A DNA stretch of 10,651 nucleotides from contig DAOWNS010000039.1 in NCBI GenBank assembly GCA_030642465.1, positions 1 through 10,651 on the forward strand. The letters are read 5' to 3'. Shown here in pieces: positions 1-5,046 of this stretch. The notes under the pieces are model-generated. The model was not told where the DNA came from and made no database searches. It saw only the letters and a list, made by a program, of their open reading frames with translations. The position numbers were made by a program, and so were the translations under genes. The DNA is from Candidatus Thorarchaeota archaeon (GTDB lineage: Archaea > Asgardarchaeota > Thorarchaeia > Thorarchaeales > Thorarchaeaceae). Position 1 is the first letter of the stretch. Every line of letters begins with the position of its first letter.

Positions 1-1
1 A

Positions 2-37
2 GAGGGCGCAGACACTCAGGTGAAGGAGGTGGCCTGA
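2..37 (+). CDS. C-terminal end of an upstream gene (partial)
   Basis: The first bases stay open in one frame and encode EGADTQVKEVA followed by a TGA at 35-37. That stop overlaps the ATG of the next gene (TGATG at 35-39), the same junction used between the next two genes, which argues that this is the true end of an upstream member of the same operon and not chance. Only eleven residues are visible, so the product cannot be identified. The Shine-Dalgarno sequence of the next gene lies inside these last codons. Confidence 0.5.
   Translation, partial: EGADTQVKEVA
22..31 (+). promoter_or_regulatory. Strong ribosome binding site for the FAD/2Fe-2S subunit
   Basis: The run GAAGGAGGTGG spans about 22-32 and sits 4 to 10 bases before the ATG at 37. 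It is nearly a full match to the archaeal anti-Shine-Dalgarno and fixes the start at 37, within the end of the upstream gene. Confidence 0.7.
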
Positions 38-918
38 TGAAGGGCACAATAGTAATCAACGAACAGGTAGTTCCGAATGTAAAACGCCTTGTGCTTGAAG
101 CGCCAGCCATCGCTCGTCGTGCTAAGCCGGGGCAATTTGTGATTCTGATTCCAGATGCGGAGGGTGAGAGAATTCCATTCACACTCTCCGATTGGGACGC
201 CTCAGAAGGAACAATCACGATATTCTACCTAGAAGCAGGCGTTTCAACAATGAAACTCACTCGCTTGAAGCCGGGTGAAGCCGTCCATACCCTCGTGGGA
301 CCTCTGGGCAAACCCACAGAGATTGAAAAGTTTGGAACTGTTCTACTCGGGGGTGGATGCTATGGCCTTGGAGGAATCTACCCATTGGCCAGAGCATTCA
401 AGGAAAAGGGGAACAAAGTCATTGCTCTTCTGGAGGCTCGCACATCCTACCTCATCTACAACGAGGACAAGATTAGAGAGGTGGCAGACGAAGTCATCAT
501 TGCCACTGCGGATGGCTCTCGTGGAGTGCGAGGCCATGTCTGGGAATCTATCAAGATCTTGGAGGAGAGGGGCGAGAATATCGACCACGCACACTTCGTT
601 GGGTGCACGTACATGATGATGACTTCCTCTAATGCGACAGAGCCGGCCGGCATCCCTACAGTTGTTAGTCTCAATTCGCTCATGGTAGATGGGACGGGAA
701 TGTGCGGATGCTGCAGAGTTCTTGTAGGAGGCGAAACCAAATTCTCCTGCGTTGACGGGCCTGATTTCGATGGACATTTGGTGGATTGGGGCAATGTATT
801 CGCCAGGGCAGGTGCCTACGTTGCTGAAGAGAATCTAGCATATCAGTTCCATCAAAGCAGGGCTGATGGAGCCATTAAAGAAGACGGATGCAAGAATTGC
901 AGCAAGGAGGCGGTCTGA
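37..918 (+). CDS. NADP oxidoreductase FAD/2Fe-2S subunit (NfnA/SudB type)
   Basis: Small subunit of a cytoplasmic ferredoxin:NADP oxidoreductase (NfnA, also called sulfide dehydrogenase subunit SudB), which in the family binds FAD and one [2Fe-2S] cluster and exchanges electrons between NAD(H) and the large subunit. It has 293 residues, the usual length. An N-terminal FAD-binding barrel carries R45-IPFTLS, a Rossmann part carries GGGCYG at 105-110, and the C-terminal cluster loop is MVDGTGMCGCC with D218, C223, C226 and, later, C238. That spacing fits the Asp-plus-three-Cys ligation described for NfnA. Oddities are a nucleotide motif GGGCYGLGG in place of the common GGGxGxAP, extra cysteines C108, C190 and C225, and a terminal C285-K-N-C288. 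Its stop shares a base with the next ATG, so the subunits are probably translationally coupled. Whether the complex truly bifurcates electrons cannot be read from sequence alone. Confidence 0.9.
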   Translation: MKGTIVINEQVVPNVKRLVLEAPAIARRAKPGQFVILIPDAEGERIPFTLSDWDASEGTITIFYLEAGVSTMKLTRLKPGEAVHTLVGPLGKPTEIEKFGTVLLGGGCYGLGGIYPLARAFKEKGNKVIALLEARTSYLIYNEDKIREVADEVIIATADGSRGVRGHVWESIKILEERGENIDHAHFVGCTYMMMTSSNATEPAGIPTVVSLNSLMVDGTGMCGCCRVLVGGETKFSCVDGPDFDGHLVDWGNVFARAGAYVAEENLAYQFHQSRADGAIKEDGCKNCSKEAV

Positions 919-2354
919 TGGGCGGCAAGACTCTAACAGCAAAAGAGAGGATGGCAATCCCCAGAGCAAAGATGCCAGAGCAGAACCCTGCTGCACGTGC
1001 GGCCAATTTCGAAGAAGTTCCATTCGGATTGACACCTGAGCAAGCCATGCTGGAAGCTCAGAGATGCATAAGTTGTAGGAACATGCCATGCGTTGCTGGA
1101 TGTCCTGTCGGCGTCCACATTCCTGAATTCATAGCACTTGTGGCTGAAGGCAAATTTGCAGAAGCAGCTAGGGAGATCAAGGAAACCAATGTTCTTCCTG
1201 CAGTCTGCGGTCGTGTCTGTCCCCAAGAGATTCAATGTGAGGGATCTTGCACATTGTGGAAACGCTTCGGAGGAGTTTCTATTGGTGCTCTAGAACGATT
1301 TGTTGCAGACTATGAAAGAAACAATAACTTAGTCAAAATCCCAAAGAAAGATCCATCTACCGGCAAGAAGGTTGCTGTTATCGGATCAGGACCATCAGGA
1401 CTTACCGTTGCAGGAGACCTCATTCTCAAGGGGCACGAGGTCACAGTCTATGAAGCACTGCATGAAGCTGGAGGTGTTCTCATATACGGCATCCCGGAAT
1501 TCAGGCTTCCGAAAGAGATAGTGAAGGCTGAAGTGGGTTACATGGAGAGCCTAGGTGTCAAGTTTGTGATGAACGTTGTTGTAGGACTGACTATGACCAT
1601 TGACGAATTGTTTGATGAACTCGGGTACGATGCAGTCTACATTGGCGTTGGCGCAGGCCTTCCAAGATTCATGCGAATCGATGGCGAAGACATGAATGGT
1701 GTTTTCTCAGCGAACGAGTATCTTACCAGATCGAACCTAATGAAGGGGTATCTTTTCCCAGAATACGATTCACCACTTCCGCCAGGCAGGCGTGTCTGTG
1801 TTGTTGGTGGAGGAAATGTAGCAATGGACTCTGCACGAACTGCGAAACGTCTAGGAGCAGATGTCACCATTGTCTATCGCCGTGCAAGAGAACAACTACC
1901 GGCAAGAAGTGAGGAAGTTCATCACGCTGAAGAAGAGGGCATTGATTTCAAGTTGCTCTCAAACCCAGTCAGGCTCTTCGGAAAGAACGGCCGAGTTACT
2001 GGTATGGAGTGCATTCGGATGGAACTTGGAGAACCTGACGACAGTGGTCGTCGGCGGCCAATACCGATTGAGGGGGCTTTCTTCAAAATTGAGTGTGACC
2101 AGGTGATAATGGCAATTGGTTCCGGCGCCAATCCAGTCTTGACGAAAACCATGAAGGATCTGGAACTAAACAAGTGGGGATACATTGAGGTGGATGCGAA
2201 CAATCGCACCAATATGCCAATGGTCTGGGCAGGCGGGGATATCGTGACAGGAGCAGCAACAGTAATCCTAGCCATGGGAGCTGGTCGAATCGCGGCCAAC
2301 TCAATGCATGCGGAACTCATGGGATTGCCGCAACCAGGAACTGAAGAATCGTAG
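918..2354 (+). CDS. NADPH oxidoreductase large subunit (NfnB/SudA, GltD-like)
   Basis: Large subunit of the NfnAB/SudBA complex and homologous to the small subunit of glutamate synthase (GltD). It should carry FAD and [4Fe-4S] clusters and be the NADP(H) side. I place the start at the ATG at 918, because AAGGAGG at 904-910 is correctly spaced and the TGATG junction matches the one before; a longer ORF from 888 would overlap the upstream gene by 31 bases. The product has 478 residues. The N-terminal cluster domain has C50, C53, C58, C62 and C97, C101, C107, C111. The FAD Rossmann motif GSGPSG is at 156-161 with AGG following at 184-186, the NADP Rossmann motif GGGNVAMD at 297-304, and the closing FAD motif AGGDIVTGAATV at 438-449. 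All eight cysteines are present and nothing looks broken. GltD is the main alternative, but the neighbouring FAD/2Fe-2S subunit and the absence of a glutamate synthase large subunit favour Nfn/Sud. Confidence 0.9.
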   Translation: MGGKTLTAKERMAIPRAKMPEQNPAARAANFEEVPFGLTPEQAMLEAQRCISCRNMPCVAGCPVGVHIPEFIALVAEGKFAEAAREIKETNVLPAVCGRVCPQEIQCEGSCTLWKRFGGVSIGALERFVADYERNNNLVKIPKKDPSTGKKVAVIGSGPSGLTVAGDLILKGHEVTVYEALHEAGGVLIYGIPEFRLPKEIVKAEVGYMESLGVKFVMNVVVGLTMTIDELFDELGYDAVYIGVGAGLPRFMRIDGEDMNGVFSANEYLTRSNLMKGYLFPEYDSPLPPGRRVCVVGGGNVAMDSARTAKRLGADVTIVYRRAREQLPARSEEVHHAEEEGIDFKLLSNPVRLFGKNGRVTGMECIRMELGEPDDSGRRRPIPIEGAFFKIECDQVIMAIGSGANPVLTKTMKDLELNKWGYIEVDANNRTNMPMVWAGGDIVTGAATVILAMGAGRIAANSMHAELMGLPQPGTEES

Positions 2355-2380
2355 AGAATCGAAATCCACACCTAAATTGC

Positions 2381-2404
2381 GACCATCGATACGACTCAAT
2401 GGTC
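2381..2404 (+). terminator. Possible hairpin after the oxidoreductase operon
   Basis: GACCAT (2381-2386) and ATGGTC (2399-2404) form a 6-bp stem with a 12-base loop, 26 bases after the stop at 2354. A short T-rich patch (TTTTA) follows only at about 2420, so this is a weak terminator candidate; archaea often terminate on T tracts without a hairpin. Confidence 0.25.
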
Positions 2405-2419
2405 ACGTCACGCCACTAG

Positions 2420-2427
2420 TTTTATCA
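2420..2427 (+). promoter_or_regulatory. TATA-like element before the zinc-ribbon gene
   Basis: TTTTATCA lies about 35 bases before the ATG at 2460. An archaeal start about 25 bases downstream would give a leader of roughly ten bases, consistent with no Shine-Dalgarno before that ATG. The match to the TATA consensus is only fair. Confidence 0.3.
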
Positions 2428-2459
2428 ACGGATAGTAATTCCCCCACTCGGTCATACAT

Positions 2460-2819
2460 ATGTCACATCGACGCGGTCTAAGATTTGCAAAGACAACTTC
2501 CCCGATATGCGGGAGCAAGGAAGTCGCCAGGGATGATTCCAAGGGCGACCTTCTCTGCACCAACTGTGGCCACATAATGACTCGAAGGGATACCAGAGCG
2601 GTTGGCAAATATGAAGTCGCTCAACACTTGAAGCGAAATGGAAAGATGACATTCCCGATGTTGAGGGAGGTCACTGGTGCCTCTGATGACAAGCTCTTCG
2701 GAGTGATCGAGAACATGGAAAACATGGGCTTGATCCAAGACGTGGGTGGTAAGTACACGCTGACCAAACGCGGTCAACGCTGGTACAGGCAGAGACTCGG
2801 ACAAGAATGGGGCTACTAG
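2460..2819 (+). CDS. Small zinc-ribbon / winged-helix protein
   Basis: A 119-residue protein with two parts. Residues 13-37 resemble a TFIIB-like zinc ribbon: SPICGS, a linker, then C33-T-N-C36-G. Residues 47-115 look like a winged helix, with the helical run MTFPMLREVTGASDDKLFGVIENMENMGLI followed by a wing-like GGKYTLTKRGQRWY. Such small archaeal proteins are usually transcription regulators or general-factor relatives, so DNA binding is likely but the target is unknown. The first expected zinc ligand is a serine (S14) where CPxC would be usual, leaving three clear cysteines, C17, C33 and C36. The ATG at 2460 has no Shine-Dalgarno, suggesting a short or leaderless mRNA. It is separated from the oxidoreductase genes by 105 bases and probably has its own promoter. 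Confidence 0.7.
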   Translation: MSHRRGLRFAKTTSPICGSKEVARDDSKGDLLCTNCGHIMTRRDTRAVGKYEVAQHLKRNGKMTFPMLREVTGASDDKLFGVIENMENMGLIQDVGGKYTLTKRGQRWYRQRLGQEWGY

Positions 2820-2834
2820 TGTCCTTCGGGACAC
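2819..2834 (+). other. UUCG tetraloop hairpin directly at the stop codon
   Basis: GTGTCC (2819-2824), the loop TTCG, then GGACAC (2829-2834) form a perfect 6-bp stem closed by the very stable C(UUCG)G loop. It begins on the last base of the TAG stop of the zinc-ribbon gene. No T tract follows, so it is more likely a 3'-end stabilising or processing structure than an intrinsic terminator. Confidence 0.5.
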
Positions 2835-2952
2835 CGCCTCGAGCTGCTAGTTGATACGCCGTTAACGAGATTGATGTCGTAAGTTACGTTTCTTTGCATG
2901 CACCTATCTCAACCGTTCATTGTAAATTGTACAAAGTTGGACACCGAAGTCT

Positions 2953-2982
2953 AGTACGTCCAGAAAACGGCACTGGACTACT
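2953..2982 (+). other. Bulged 10-bp hairpin
   Basis: AGTA (2953-2956), a single bulged C, and GTCCAG (2958-2963) pair with CTGGAC (2973-2978) and TACT (2979-2982), leaving a 9-base loop AAAACGGCA. The stem is long for chance in noncoding DNA. I do not recognise a known RNA family in it, and it could fold on either strand. Confidence 0.4.
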
Positions 2983-3079
2983 CCGTGAGGACCCTTCTCA
3001 GGTGTGTCATATTCCTCAGAGATCAATGTCGTATTGGTCTATATGAAGCCCACAATAGAATTGTCCAGATACGTCTAAC

Positions 3080-3100
3080 TTTGCAACATCCATTTGCAAC
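3080..3100. repeat. Direct repeat TTTGCAAC, possible operator
   Basis: Two exact copies of TTTGCAAC (3080-3087 and 3093-3100) are spaced 13 bases start to start and end two bases before the TATA box at 3103. The position matches where archaeal activators or repressors bind next to the BRE/TATA. Confidence 0.35.
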
Positions 3101-3102
3101 CC

Positions 3103-3110
3103 TTAATATA
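3103..3110 (+). promoter_or_regulatory. TATA box of a candidate small RNA
   Basis: TTAATATA is the best archaeal TATA match in the intergenic stretch. A start 22-27 bases downstream falls at about 3131-3135, exactly where the paired segment begins. The motif is nearly symmetric, so transcription to the left is also possible. Confidence 0.4.
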
Positions 3111-3130
3111 CCGTGAAAATTTCGTAATCA

Positions 3131-3219
3131 TGGGGTCCGGATGCAAAGGGATCATACTCTCCCCCTCCTAACCACGCGAATACCTACTTTCCATTTTTCC
3201 TTCGCGTCCGGAGACCCTA
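3131..3219 (+). ncRNA. Candidate structured small RNA, about 90 nt
   Basis: No known family is recognised. The ends pair: TGGGGTC (3131-3137) with GACCCTA (3213-3219), and after a 2-base bulge CGGA (3138-3141) with TCCG (3207-3210). Inside, ACGCGAA (3174-3180) pairs with TTCGCGT (3201-3207, sharing one base with the outer helix) and GGGA (3148-3151) with TCCC (3160-3163). A TATA box lies at the correct distance upstream, and a pyrimidine tract CCTTTTCTTC (3220-3229) follows as a plausible termination signal. It lacks tRNA arms, clear C/D boxes and an ACA box. The strand is chosen from the promoter and the T-rich end. This is inferred from pairing by eye, without a folding energy or homologues. 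Confidence 0.35.
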
Positions 3220-3300
3220 CCTTTTCTTCAACTCTAATCAGCTAGGATGACGAATTGACAGCATCATCATGCCGCGAAGTTATCAAGCACTTATCGGGTT

Positions 3301-3519
3301 TTATCCAACGAACGTGGTGTAACAAGATCCAAAACAAGAGATGTGCTCAATTCTTGGCCGAGAGTAGACTGCCCATGACCCATCTCCAACAAGCCTTACA
3401 AGCACGTGGTTATCTCGTCGCAGTCGCCGAACGATATCCAAAGCAGCTCTGATTCTCTTCGGATTCTCAACCAGATTGTAGACATGCCCATTGATAGTTT
3501 GCCACTTGTTGGCTTTCAT
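3301..3519 (-). CDS. Hypothetical 72-residue basic protein
   Basis: Small ORF on the same strand as the WD40 gene, starting 57 bases after its stop. The first 56 residues look protein-like: a probable strand pair KWQTINGHVYNL (5-16), a basic amphipathic helix PKRIRAALDIVRRLRRD (20-36), then VLVRLVGDGSWAVYSRP (39-55), giving an apparent beta-alpha-beta-beta layout. The strong positive charge suggests nucleic-acid binding, but this is only inference and I do not recognise the family. The tail contains SCFGSC. The ATG at 3519 has GGAG just upstream with a rather short 3-base gap, so the start is not well fixed. The antisense ORF over the same bases looks non-protein-like. It could be translated from the WD40 transcript. 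Confidence 0.5.
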   Translation of the reverse strand: MKANKWQTINGHVYNLVENPKRIRAALDIVRRLRRDNHVLVRLVGDGSWAVYSRPRIEHISCFGSCYTTFVG

Positions 3520-3575
3520 AAACTCCGGTATCTGCTTTGCCTAATAACCTCGTTTGGTAGGACTGCCACACCAAT

Positions 3576-4727
3576 TCACTTGCGGATTACGATGTTTGCA
3601 CCGTCAATCCGAACATTCGGAAATTCATCTGATAGCTCGAGCAGCCAGTCCTCTAGTTCCTCGACGCTGCTGAAACGGAGTAACGTGGCCAAACGATTCA
3701 TGGGCAGGGTTTCATACCGTCCCATTACCTTCCGAAGCTGCATCATCCTGAAAGCCGCAAGCTCAACTTTTTCTTCCTCAGTCCGCGGCGCGATATTATC
3801 AATCCATGGACTGCCCAGTGGAAAGTCCCACACAAAGATCGACCCCTCAAGAGTACCAGCAACAAGCTGGCGACCATCGCTACTCATCGCTAAGGAGTGC
3901 ACATTATCTGTGTGATCAAGGGTCCTCAACAGAACACCTCCGTGCATTTGCCACACTCTGATTGTGCCATCATTAGCGCCTGTTACGAGGTGTCGTCCGT
4001 CGTGTGACACCCATAGCAGCAGGATTGCTGAGGTGTGACCGGACAATGTGTTTAGGAGCATTCCGGAGTCCACATCCCAGATATTCACATCGCCATCCTG
4101 GCCGCCTGAAATCATGAAACGAGATTCAGGTGTGAATACAAGTCGAGTTACATTCCCTTTGTGTCCGTGAAGTGTATGGAGCAGAGAGCCCGTATCGAGG
4201 TCTCGCAACCATAGAATGCCTGTTGGATCTCTGCCAAGTGCCCTCTTTGAGCCAGACGCAAGATGAGTCCCATCTGGACTGACAGCAATTGAATAGACTC
4301 CTGCGCCTTGTTCCCGGATGCGAACCATAGCTGAATGACCGATATCCCACACACGATCCTTGCCATCGTCCCCGCCAGTGATAATGTAGCAATCATCCGG
4401 GGTGATGGCGATTGCAAGGGTATGCAGTGAGTTTGGGCGGAGTGTATTCAAAGCAGTGCCAGCTTCAACGTCCCAGACACGCACTGCAGAATCCCTATCT
4501 GACACTGAGAAAATTCGGCGCCCATCCGAAGTCGCAGCCAGTCCGTAGACAGGGCCCTCGTGACCAACGAAAGTGTGCACTAGCTTGCCCGTCTGTATAT
4601 CCCAGAGCCGGACCGTAGCGTCTTGACCCCCTGAAACCACATGACGCCCGTCCTGAGTCACAACCACCGACCAGATTGTGAACTCATGCCCTTCGAGCAA
4701 GACTGTAGGTTCGAGATTCCCTTCCAC
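3576..4727 (-). CDS. Seven-bladed WD40 repeat protein with PCI/winged-helix-like tail
   Basis: A 383-residue protein whose first 300 residues are seven WD40 repeats at about 11-43, 52-86, 96-128, 138-176, 185-218, 227-259 and 268-301. Several show GH, the DGR turn and the closing WD (for example RLWD, RVWD, NIWD). Repeat 4 has an insertion (KRALGRDPTG) and repeats 3 and 4 lack the GH pair. This should close into one beta-propeller, a cytosolic protein-binding platform; no signal peptide or membrane segment is visible. Residues 317-383 form a helical segment plus MNRLATLLRFSSVEELEDWL and VRIDGANIVI, a pattern like the winged-helix end of PCI domains (eIF3, COP9 signalosome, proteasome lid). 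That resemblance is by eye. The start is a GTG at 4725-4727, chosen because GGAGTGATC lies 5 to 13 bases upstream. Partner and substrate are unknown. Confidence 0.85.
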   Translation of the reverse strand: MEGNLEPTVLLEGHEFTIWSVVVTQDGRHVVSGGQDATVRLWDIQTGKLVHTFVGHEGPVYGLAATSDGRRIFSVSDRDSAVRVWDVEAGTALNTLRPNSLHTLAIAITPDDCYIITGGDDGKDRVWDIGHSAMVRIREQGAGVYSIAVSPDGTHLASGSKRALGRDPTGILWLRDLDTGSLLHTLHGHKGNVTRLVFTPESRFMISGGQDGDVNIWDVDSGMLLNTLSGHTSAILLLWVSHDGRHLVTGANDGTIRVWQMHGGVLLRTLDHTDNVHSLAMSSDGRQLVAGTLEGSIFVWDFPLGSPWIDNIAPRTEEEKVELAAFRMMQLRKVMGRYETLPMNRLATLLRFSSVEELEDWLLELSDEFPNVRIDGANIVIRK

Positions 4728-4740
4728 CAGTGATCACTCC
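4728..4740 (-). promoter_or_regulatory. Ribosome binding site that fixes a GTG start
   Basis: On the minus strand GGAGTGATC runs from 4740 to 4732, followed by ACTG and the GTG at 4727-4725. The match to the anti-Shine-Dalgarno is strong and supports this non-ATG start of the WD40 gene. Confidence 0.6.
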
Positions 4741-4775
4741 TGTATTCTACTGGGTAGCAGCACGCCTTAAATCCC

Positions 4776-4782
4776 TATAAGT
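4776..4782 (-). promoter_or_regulatory. TATA-like box before the WD40 gene
   Basis: On the minus strand ACTTATAGG includes TTATA at 4780-4776. A start about 25 bases on, near 4751, would give a leader of about 23 bases that contains the Shine-Dalgarno sequence. Confidence 0.35.
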
Positions 4783-4843
4783 ACGAGTATGCGCAAAGAA
4801 AAGTTTGTCGATTTTCTCGGAAATACGTTGGCAAACCCTGAAA

Positions 4844-4897
4844 GTTGTATTCCCCAGACAGCTCTACAACCTTCATCGAAGGCAATCCCATGTAGAG
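4844..4897 (-). other. Two mutually exclusive hairpins after tRNA-Ala
   Basis: CTCTACA and TGTAGAG (4862-4868 and 4891-4897) pair over 7 bp, with an inner CCTT/AAGG stem (4870-4873 with 4879-4882) and a CATCG loop. A second stem pairs GTTGTA (4844-4849) with TACAAC (4865-4870); it uses bases of the first, so only one can form at a time. The pair starts 7 bases past the tRNA 3' end, on the side where tRNA read-through would go. Confidence 0.3.
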
Positions 4898-4903
4898 AAA
4901 TAG

Positions 4904-5010
4904 TGGTGGACCGGGTGGGATTTGAACCCACGACCTTCTGGAGTTTTGATCTCCTGAGAGATCCAGAAGGATTGCAAACCAGACGATCTGCCGGGCTAAT
5001 CTACCGGCCC
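4904..5010 (-). tRNA. tRNA-Ala (anticodon TGC) with a 30-nt intron and encoded CCA
   Basis: The minus strand from 5010 folds as a tRNA: acceptor GGGCCGG with CCGGTCC, D arm GATT/GATC with a 9-base loop, anticodon stem TCTGG/CCAGA, five-base variable loop AGGTC, and T arm GTGGG-TTCAAAT-CCCAC, then A73 and CCA. The anticodon loop after splicing is TTTGCAT, giving TGC. The G3-T70 wobble pair, the classic alanine identity element, is present, which supports the call independently. The mature RNA would be 77 nt with CCA. The gene begins 32 bases after the ZPR1 stop on the same strand. Confidence 0.95.
4943..4972 (-). other. tRNA intron at position 37/38
   Basis: Thirty bases interrupt the anticodon loop after A37, at the canonical archaeal site removed by the splicing endonuclease EndA. 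TTTG of the loop pairs with CAAA near the intron end, leaving a 3-base bulge ACT at the 3' splice site, as in a bulge-helix-bulge. The 5' bulge is not the canonical three bases: GATCTC-TCAG-GAGATC forms a perfect hairpin inside the intron, leaving a longer 5' single strand. A relaxed splice motif is therefore likely. Confidence 0.8.
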
Positions 5011-5040
5011 ACAGTTGCATCTATTTCCGTGCCAAGGGCG

Positions 5041-5046
5041 TTTTAA
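5041..5046 (-). promoter_or_regulatory. Possible TATA element for tRNA-Ala, overlapping the ZPR1 stop
   Basis: On the minus strand TTAAAA (5046-5041) lies about 34 bases before the tRNA 5' end and includes the TAA stop of the ZPR1 gene. It would start transcription about 8 bases before the tRNA. Co-transcription with ZPR1 is the alternative. Confidence 0.25.

Larger units (their letters stand above)
2835..3300. other. Intergenic stretch without a convincing protein gene
   Basis: About 466 bases lie between the zinc-ribbon gene and the end of the 72-residue gene on the other strand. I see no long ORF with protein-like composition on either strand. It does hold an 8-bp palindrome TTGTACAA (2927-2934), a bulged hairpin at 2953-2982, a direct repeat TTTGCAAC (3080-3087, 3093-3100), a TATA box at 3103-3110 and a foldable segment at 3131-3219; the more substantial of these are listed separately. 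Confidence 0.6.

Noticed and set aside
888..917. Earlier ATG for the large oxidoreductase subunit
   Set aside because: It would overlap the upstream gene by 31 bases, lacks a ribosome site, and adds a non-conserved-looking Gln/Gly-rich extension. The ATG at 918 has both a ribosome site and the TGATG junction.
3131..3219. RNA candidate as a C/D or H/ACA guide RNA, tRNA, SRP RNA or RNase P RNA
   Set aside because: It lacks paired C and D boxes, an ACA at the 3' end, a T arm, and the conserved SRP and RNase P cores; the length is also too short for the last two.
3406..3915. A 169-codon plus-strand ORF
   Set aside because: It lies over the end of the WD40 gene and the 72-residue gene. Its protein is Ser/Ile-rich low-complexity sequence typical of an antisense frame, while the minus-strand frames show real domain patterns.
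4936..4970. tRNA read with the intron's TTCTGG as the true anticodon stem
   Set aside because: That would leave about 15 extra bases between the D arm and the anticodon stem. The 37/38 intron model gives TGC, the G3-T70 alanine pair and standard arm lengths.
4775..5046. ORFs of about 80 codons on both strands across the tRNA
   Set aside because: They run straight through tRNA-Ala and its intron, which fully explain the sequence, and have no protein-like pattern.
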